Positions 59,618-64,000 of a stretch of DNA of 64,000 nt are shown one piece after another; position 1 is the first letter of the stretch; the number at the start of each line of letters is the position of its first letter. The notes beneath the pieces were generated by a model that was not told the origin of the DNA, made no database searches, and saw nothing but the letters and a program-made list of their open reading frames with translations. The translations under genes and the position numbers were made by a program. The stretch is taken from assembly GCF_009455685.1 (NCBI RefSeq), contig NZ_QPES01000001.1, positions 1,736,001 to 1,800,000 of the forward strand, given 5' to 3'. This stretch comes from Paraburkholderia hayleyella. Its GTDB lineage: Bacteria > Pseudomonadota > Gammaproteobacteria > Burkholderiales > Burkholderiaceae.

Positions 59618-60693
59618 TTCTTGCTTCCCCCAATGGAGGGGGTGGGCACTATCGGTGTTACAGCTTCTTGTGTGATGCCGCCGCCAATGGAACCGCCGAT
59701 CACTCCCATTGCGTTTGGCTGAATTAGGTTCCATCCGCTTCCTGACCAAACACCACTTGTAGCCCACCCATTGGCGTTGTTTATAGTTGGCCGGAGGGAG
59801 GAGTTAATCCACGATTCAGCGGCCTTACCGGTTGTGTAACCGATCGCAGACAGAGCACCGCTCGTAATACCTGAACCTATGATGCTGTCATTTCTGCCGT
59901 ACACCGCATTATTGATCGCTGTGCCAGTCGCACCACCTACGCCATTCACGAACACGTTCCATCCCAGCCCACCGTACGCGCCAGCACCGCCCGATATCGC
60001 AGCAATGGCCACGTCAATGGGATTGACCGTCCCGTTCTGGTAATACTGCGCACCCGCATTGATTCCCGCGCTGATTGCCCCGGTTCCCACCGGTGATGCC
60101 AGGGCTCCAGTTCCCAGCGCTCCACCTGAACTAAAGATTGGCGCACCCGGCAAGGCTGCAATGACACCGCCAGTGGCGACAGTCGCCGCTCCTCCAGCGG
60201 CCACCAGGGTGCCGGTCCTGAAGGCATCGCGGTACGCCTGCTCCCGGCTCACACTCGCGCCGATTTGCGATTGTGAGGGCCGGTTTGCCCCGGTCCCGCC
60301 AGCGTAGTACTTCGCATACATGTCGACATTCGCCTTCTGTTCCGGCGTGGCATAGAACATGTAGCCCGGTCCGCTCTTGCCATCGGCCGCAAGCATTCCA
60401 TGTGCCTGGCCCAGGAATGCGCTGGCACGCTCGTTCCAGGTCCCGGGCGAACCGTTCTGTACCTGCAGGTTAGCCTGCGTGGTTAGTTCGTTATGCGCCT
60501 GCTCCGCCGTCAAACTATATTTCTTCGCATACGCCGCTTCTTTCTCGCTGATCCACTTCTTTTCTTCCGGATGAAGTTGTCTGTTAAAGCGGACACGGCA
60601 CCCCGACACGCCCGCCGTTGCCGGTAAGGTTTTTTCCCTGACGCAACAGTCACTTGCAACACGTTTTTGCCCGACGCTGTCCGTTGCCAGCAT
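59614..60693 (-). CDS. orphan CdiA C-terminal toxin-like ORF (CT3)
   Basis: 359 codons, exactly as long as CT1. Residues 1-35 are encoded by the recombinase element; FNRQLHPEEKKWISEKEAA begins the CdiA-like part at about 36. The first 217 residues match CT1 with few changes. The variable part reads VNPIDVAIAAISGGAGAYGG, GYTTGKAAESWINSSLRPTI, NGWATSGVWSGSGWNLIQPN, ending in a Pro/Ile-rich tail GGSKK. It is Gly-rich and hydrophobic, without catalytic motifs that I recognise. Its lack of a signal peptide makes it either silent reserve DNA for cdiA, an intracellular toxin or a relic. Confidence 0.65.
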   Translation of the reverse strand: MLATDSVGQKRVASDCCVREKTLPATAGVSGCRVRFNRQLHPEEKKWISEKEAAYAKKYSLTAEQAHNELTTQANLQVQNGSPGTWNERASAFLGQAHGMLAADGKSGPGYMFYATPEQKANVDMYAKYYAGGTGANRPSQSQIGASVSREQAYRDAFRTGTLVAAGGAATVATGGVIAALPGAPIFSSGGALGTGALASPVGTGAISAGINAGAQYYQNGTVNPIDVAIAAISGGAGAYGGLGWNVFVNGVGGATGTAINNAVYGRNDSIIGSGITSGALSAIGYTTGKAAESWINSSLRPTINNANGWATSGVWSGSGWNLIQPNAMGVIGGSIGGGITQEAVTPIVPTPSIGGSKK

Positions 60694-61652
60694 TTTTTTG
60701 CCCCGACGCGGTTTTGCGCTAAAGAAGCGAGTTTGCCAGAGGCGTCATTTTTGGGGAGCGCTCGTTAGCATGTCGAAGTCACTGGAGCCGCCTGGTTTGG
60801 CGGCGTCCGCAGGGCGACGGCAAACCAGGCGGAACATGGCCGTCGCCAGCCTCACACGCCAGGAGCTGGCCACCGCCCCATGGCGGGCTAAAGAAGAGAC
60901 ATGCGAAGAGCCATGCCCTGGCCCAGGGTTCTGGCCTGGCGCCTGCACACCGCCACGCTAGAACCCGTCAGGGCCGCGCGAAGCGCGCCGAAGGGAAGCC
61001 TTGACGGAGGAGGGTGTGCCACGCTGGGCAATGCGGTGCAAGCCGTCAGTGTGGCTTGCAGCGCATGCAGTGCGTTTCTGGTTTTGACGTTGGAATTTGA
61101 TTTCCGCTGCGCAGCAGCGGCAGGACAGGGAGCCCCGTGGGGGCGGACGGGCAGGGCCGGGCGGGGCCCAGTTCCACTCATGGCCGCTTCGCGGCCCCTG
61201 ACTTTACTCATGCGCGCAGCGCCCGATCCGGGGGGCCGGGGGCCAGTGACATAACGCGAATTATCAACGTTTGCCGGGCCGCCACACCCGGATGGATTCG
61301 TGCCGTGGCGGCCCGGCAAACGTTGATAATTGCCTTTCGCGTTATGTTAAATAGACTGACGGGACCCGAAGGGGCACGGCAGGCTATTTACCCCCGGCCC
61401 CCCTCGTTGGCCTCCGGCCGCAGGCCGCACTTTCTCATTCCAGGACACTGTCGGGGCGCATGCCCCGCACGAATCCATTCGTTACCCGGCTGGGCCGCCC
61501 CGGCCCACACTTTTTAATTCCAGGACATTCACGGTGCGTAGGCACCGCACGAACCCTTTCCTCTCCGATCCGGGCCGTTCCGGCCCGGCACTTTTCTATT
61601 CCAGGGGTCAGCGGGGCGTAGGCCCCGGTGGATTCTATTGGGCTTTTGTCTT
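60592..61652. other. noncoding, inverted-repeat-rich segment, second copy
   Basis: Same contents as 53324-54366 at an offset of 7268: T-run repeats at 60629-60709, 12-bp inverted repeat at 60788-60832, the 26-bp inverted repeat at 61260-61330 (outer arms 61250-61346) and the three hairpin repeats at 61408-61634. Confidence 0.75.
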
Positions 61653-62714
61653 CTATTGGCCCCCTGTCTTGCCATACACGCGCTGCAGGAGCCGCCCCGG
61701 CTTCAGCTCTTCTATTTCTGCACGCTGCTCCACCCGCTCCAGCCGCGCCGGATGCGTGGCCGTATGAATCTCTTTGAGCGCCCGGATCGCCACCTGCGTA
61801 TACACCTGCGTGCTCGTCAACTGCGCATGCCCCAGCATCACCTGCACGAACCTCACATCGGCCCCGTTCTCCAGCATCAGCGTGGCCATCGTGTGCCGGA
61901 ACAGGTGACACGAGCCACTCTTGTTCACCCCTGAACACTTGATGTAGTCCGACACCAGTTGCCCCATGCTGCGCAGGCCGATCGAATCGCCCGTCAGCGC
62001 CAGGAACAGCACCCCCTCATCGTCAGCCAGCGACAGTTGCGGCCTGACCTCATCGAGGTACTTCCTGATCCACGCCAGCGCCCTGTCTCCTATCGGAATC
62101 AGCCGGTCCCGCGCGCCCTTGCCCTGGCGCACCATCACCGTGCCACGATCCATGTCCACGTCATGCACATGCAGGCCCACCAGCTCGGCACGCCGGACCC
62201 CCGTGCTGTAGAACGTCTCGAGAATGGCCCGGTCCCGGATACCGATGCTGCTCGTCACATCCGGCACATTCAGGATCCGCTCGGCTTCCTCCTCACTCAG
62301 GATGTGCTTCGGCAGCCGCTTCTCCATCCTCGGCATGTCGATGTCCGCTGCCGGGTTCGAGAGAATCCGGTTCTGCCGCACCAGCCACCGGAACCACAGC
62401 TTCACCGGCACCAGCCGCATGTGCTGGCTGCGCCCCGAGAGTGCCTGGCCATCCTTCTTGCGGTACAGGAACAGGTAGCGCTGGTAGCGCTCCAGGATCG
62501 GGCGGGTCACTTCCTGCGGGCGTGTGACGCCGCGCTCGTCGCACCACGCAATGAACCCGCGCAGGTGTATCTCGCGGTGTTCCACCGTGCCTTCGCTGTA
62601 GTTGCGCACGCGCATCCATTCGAGGAACGGGCGCATCTGGTGGTACAGGCTTTGGGGATCATCTACCGGGCCAATCACGGGCAGCGGGGCGCGCGGGGTT
62701 GTCTTCTTGTGCAT
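61653..62714 (-). CDS. tyrosine recombinase (copy B)
   Basis: 353 residues, same catalytic residues as copy A (RRAELVG, HLFRH, LGHAQLTST, VYT). The C terminus ends VYGKTGGQ instead of VYGKTEAQ because of a small insertion that duplicates a CTATTGG-containing stretch around the stop. The promoter region must lie upstream of the primase, as the start is 2 bases after the primase stop. Confidence 0.92.
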   Translation of the reverse strand: MHKKTTPRAPLPVIGPVDDPQSLYHQMRPFLEWMRVRNYSEGTVEHREIHLRGFIAWCDERGVTRPQEVTRPILERYQRYLFLYRKKDGQALSGRSQHMRLVPVKLWFRWLVRQNRILSNPAADIDMPRMEKRLPKHILSEEEAERILNVPDVTSSIGIRDRAILETFYSTGVRRAELVGLHVHDVDMDRGTVMVRQGKGARDRLIPIGDRALAWIRKYLDEVRPQLSLADDEGVLFLALTGDSIGLRSMGQLVSDYIKCSGVNKSGSCHLFRHTMATLMLENGADVRFVQVMLGHAQLTSTQVYTQVAIRALKEIHTATHPARLERVEQRAEIEELKPGRLLQRVYGKTGGQ

Positions 62715-62716
62715 CG

Positions 62717-64000
62717 CTATGCCTCTCCGTTCATCGGGGACTCAACAATGCGGGTATCAACAACGCGGGCTGGAGAAGAAGTTTTTTCCCGGAACAGTGC
62801 GTTTTCACCGACTCCAACTTGCGAACCCTCTACGCCTTTATCCATATGGTTTTGAGGCGAGTTCTCCAGGTCCAACCTGGGCCCATCATGGGGGCAACCT
62901 GGGGGCAACTTGCTTGCCTTCTGTTCCAGCTTGCGTCCGTCGTTGTCGAGTAAATCAAGCTCTTCGACCTCAATCAGCCCCGCCAGCCTCGGCTCGTCAT
63001 CGTTCGCGCCGTCGTACATCAGTTCGTATTGCAGCAGGTGACCACGGCTGCCGCCGCGCACCAGCAGGTATTCCAGCTCCACCAGCCGCATGCAGTGCAC
63101 CTTTAACTGGTTGTCACTCCAGCGCGTGTACTCCCTGATGTCGCGCCGCGTAAAGCGCACCTCACGCCGCTTCACATGATCACGCTCGCCAAGCTCGCCC
63201 ACCATCGTGTACACCATCTTCAGCAGCCGCCGTGTCTGCGGCGGCAGCTCATCGAGCGTCCTGCCCAGCACCTCATGGGCAATCCGGTTGGCCAGCGCGA
63301 TATCGTCCTTCGTCACCTCGATGTACGTCAACGCCTCGCCCCGGTGCGTCACCGTCTGATGCGGCCGCTGGTACTGGTGCAGCAGGGCAATCGAGCGGAT
63401 CAGCGTCAGGTATTTCATGTGATCACGCCGCATCCGCGTCCTGTCATCCATGAACGTCAGCTGCTCCGCAAACGGATTCACCACGTGCACATTCTTCAGC
63501 AGCCTTTGCGCATTGCGGTGCAGCCCAACAATGTGCTGCCGGTCCGTCTCCGCGAGCAAGCCCTCCAGCGTCTGCTTCACCCGCTGCCGTGCGTGAATCT
63601 CGCGCGTCTGCTCGCGGCTCTCGTTGATCGTCAGCACCAGGCACCGGTTCAGCAGCTCCTCATCCACATCAATCGCCGTCGTCGTGAGCATCAGCATCAC
63701 CGGACCCTTCACCGTGTACTGCCTGGTTACCAGGTTGCCCGTCGCCTCGTCCTTGCCCGTGCTCGCTATCGTCAGCTCGCCATCCGACTGCAGCAGCTTC
63801 AGTGCATACGCGGCCTGCCTCACGCCTTCCTCCTCGGCAATCGCCAGAATCCGGTGCTGTAAATCCGTCTCGCCCAGGTAGAACAGGCTCTGTCCCGTCA
63901 TCGCGCTGTACTGGATGCGTTCCTCCTGCGGCATCAGGTCCAGCACCGCATCCATCAGGGAGGACTTGCCCGCCGCGCTCGAACTCTGGATCAGTACCGC
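62717..64000 (-). CDS. CHC2/Toprim primase-helicase-like protein (copy B, 3' part)
   Basis: 428 C-terminal codons of a second primase gene, open to the last base of the window. The visible part begins at the P-loop-like SSSAAGKSSLMDAV and is nearly the same as residues 597-1023 of copy A. The zinc finger and Toprim parts lie outside the window. Confidence 0.88.
   Translation of the reverse strand, partial: AVLIQSSSAAGKSSLMDAVLDLMPQEERIQYSAMTGQSLFYLGETDLQHRILAIAEEEGVRQAAYALKLLQSDGELTIASTGKDEATGNLVTRQYTVKGPVMLMLTTTAIDVDEELLNRCLVLTINESREQTREIHARQRVKQTLEGLLAETDRQHIVGLHRNAQRLLKNVHVVNPFAEQLTFMDDRTRMRRDHMKYLTLIRSIALLHQYQRPHQTVTHRGEALTYIEVTKDDIALANRIAHEVLGRTLDELPPQTRRLLKMVYTMVGELGERDHVKRREVRFTRRDIREYTRWSDNQLKVHCMRLVELEYLLVRGGSRGHLLQYELMYDGANDDEPRLAGLIEVEELDLLDNDGRKLEQKASKLPPGCPHDGPRLDLENSPQNHMDKGVEGSQVGVGENALFREKTSSPARVVDTRIVESPMNGEA

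Larger units (their letters stand above)
60043..64000. repeat. long direct repeat, right copy (cut by the window end)
   Basis: Second copy of 52775-56714. The recombinase and primase copies differ at scattered, mostly silent sites, and the recombinase tail has an 18-base insertion (about 61648-61666). Bases 60592-61634 appear identical to 53324-54366. Confidence 0.9.

Noticed and set aside
53324..64000. Composite transposon or IS-flanked duplication
   Set aside because: No transposase ORF and no short target-site duplication were seen at the repeat borders; the tyrosine recombinase is the only mobility gene.

Overview
The window looks like a chromosome segment from a Burkholderia sensu lato member (Burkholderiaceae). 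The grounds are high-GC core genes with typical betaproteobacterial products (PobA, PuuD-type urate oxidase with a C-terminal cytochrome c, MarC, PBP1a, a PotFGHI putrescine importer) and contact-dependent-inhibition-like and SymE-like accessory modules of the kind common in that group. No rRNA, tRNA, CRISPR array or IS transposase was seen.

Layout. 1-4.7 kb: end of an aromatic-acid MFS transporter, pobA, a TylF-like methyltransferase, a small lipoprotein, tadA and an LD-carboxypeptidase. 5.0-18 kb: purine catabolism, with puuE-uraD-alc-allA in one operon, then bluB, a BOF protein, marC, a class II amidotransferase and a TPR/glycosyltransferase protein, then puuD, uraH, an 8-oxoguanine deaminase and a LysR regulator. 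Together these genes would take 8-oxoguanine or urate to glyoxylate plus two urea. 18-28 kb: a beta-hydroxyacid dehydrogenase, an ABC-F ATPase, DUF1289, an outer-membrane phospholipase A, the potFGHI operon (potG is frameshifted) and a SAM methyltransferase.

28.2-39.6 kb: four minus-strand paralogues of a two-partner-secretion (TPS) exoprotein. They share a signal peptide, three share a TPS domain, and each is followed by a near-identical terminator hairpin. Two carry long in-frame 15-18 bp tandem repeats that alternate with helical modules. Between the copies lie decayed plus-strand fossils of potF and of the methyltransferase, so the array grew by repeated duplication of the pot-methyltransferase-exoprotein segment followed by deletion. 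39.8-48.7 kb: ordinary chromosome (TPR membrane protein, PspA, PBP1a, an LpxL-type acyltransferase), a SET-domain-like protein and a gap with four DnaA-box-like 9-mers.

48.7-64 kb: a TpsB/CdiB-type transporter, then an unusual cassette array. The recurring unit is xre, hairpin leader, symE, terminator, then in the opposite direction a small membrane immunity-like gene and an orphan CdiA C-terminal ORF, about 1 kb of inverted-repeat-rich noncoding DNA, a tyrosine recombinase and a CHC2/Toprim primase-helicase. One unit is intact, a second runs off the right edge, and at least two decayed units lie at the left end. The orphan C-terminal ORFs and immunity-like genes diverge between units, while the noncoding segment appears identical. 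This suggests a recombinase-primase mobile element that collects and stacks CDI-like toxin-immunity pairs, and it is the most interesting part of the window.
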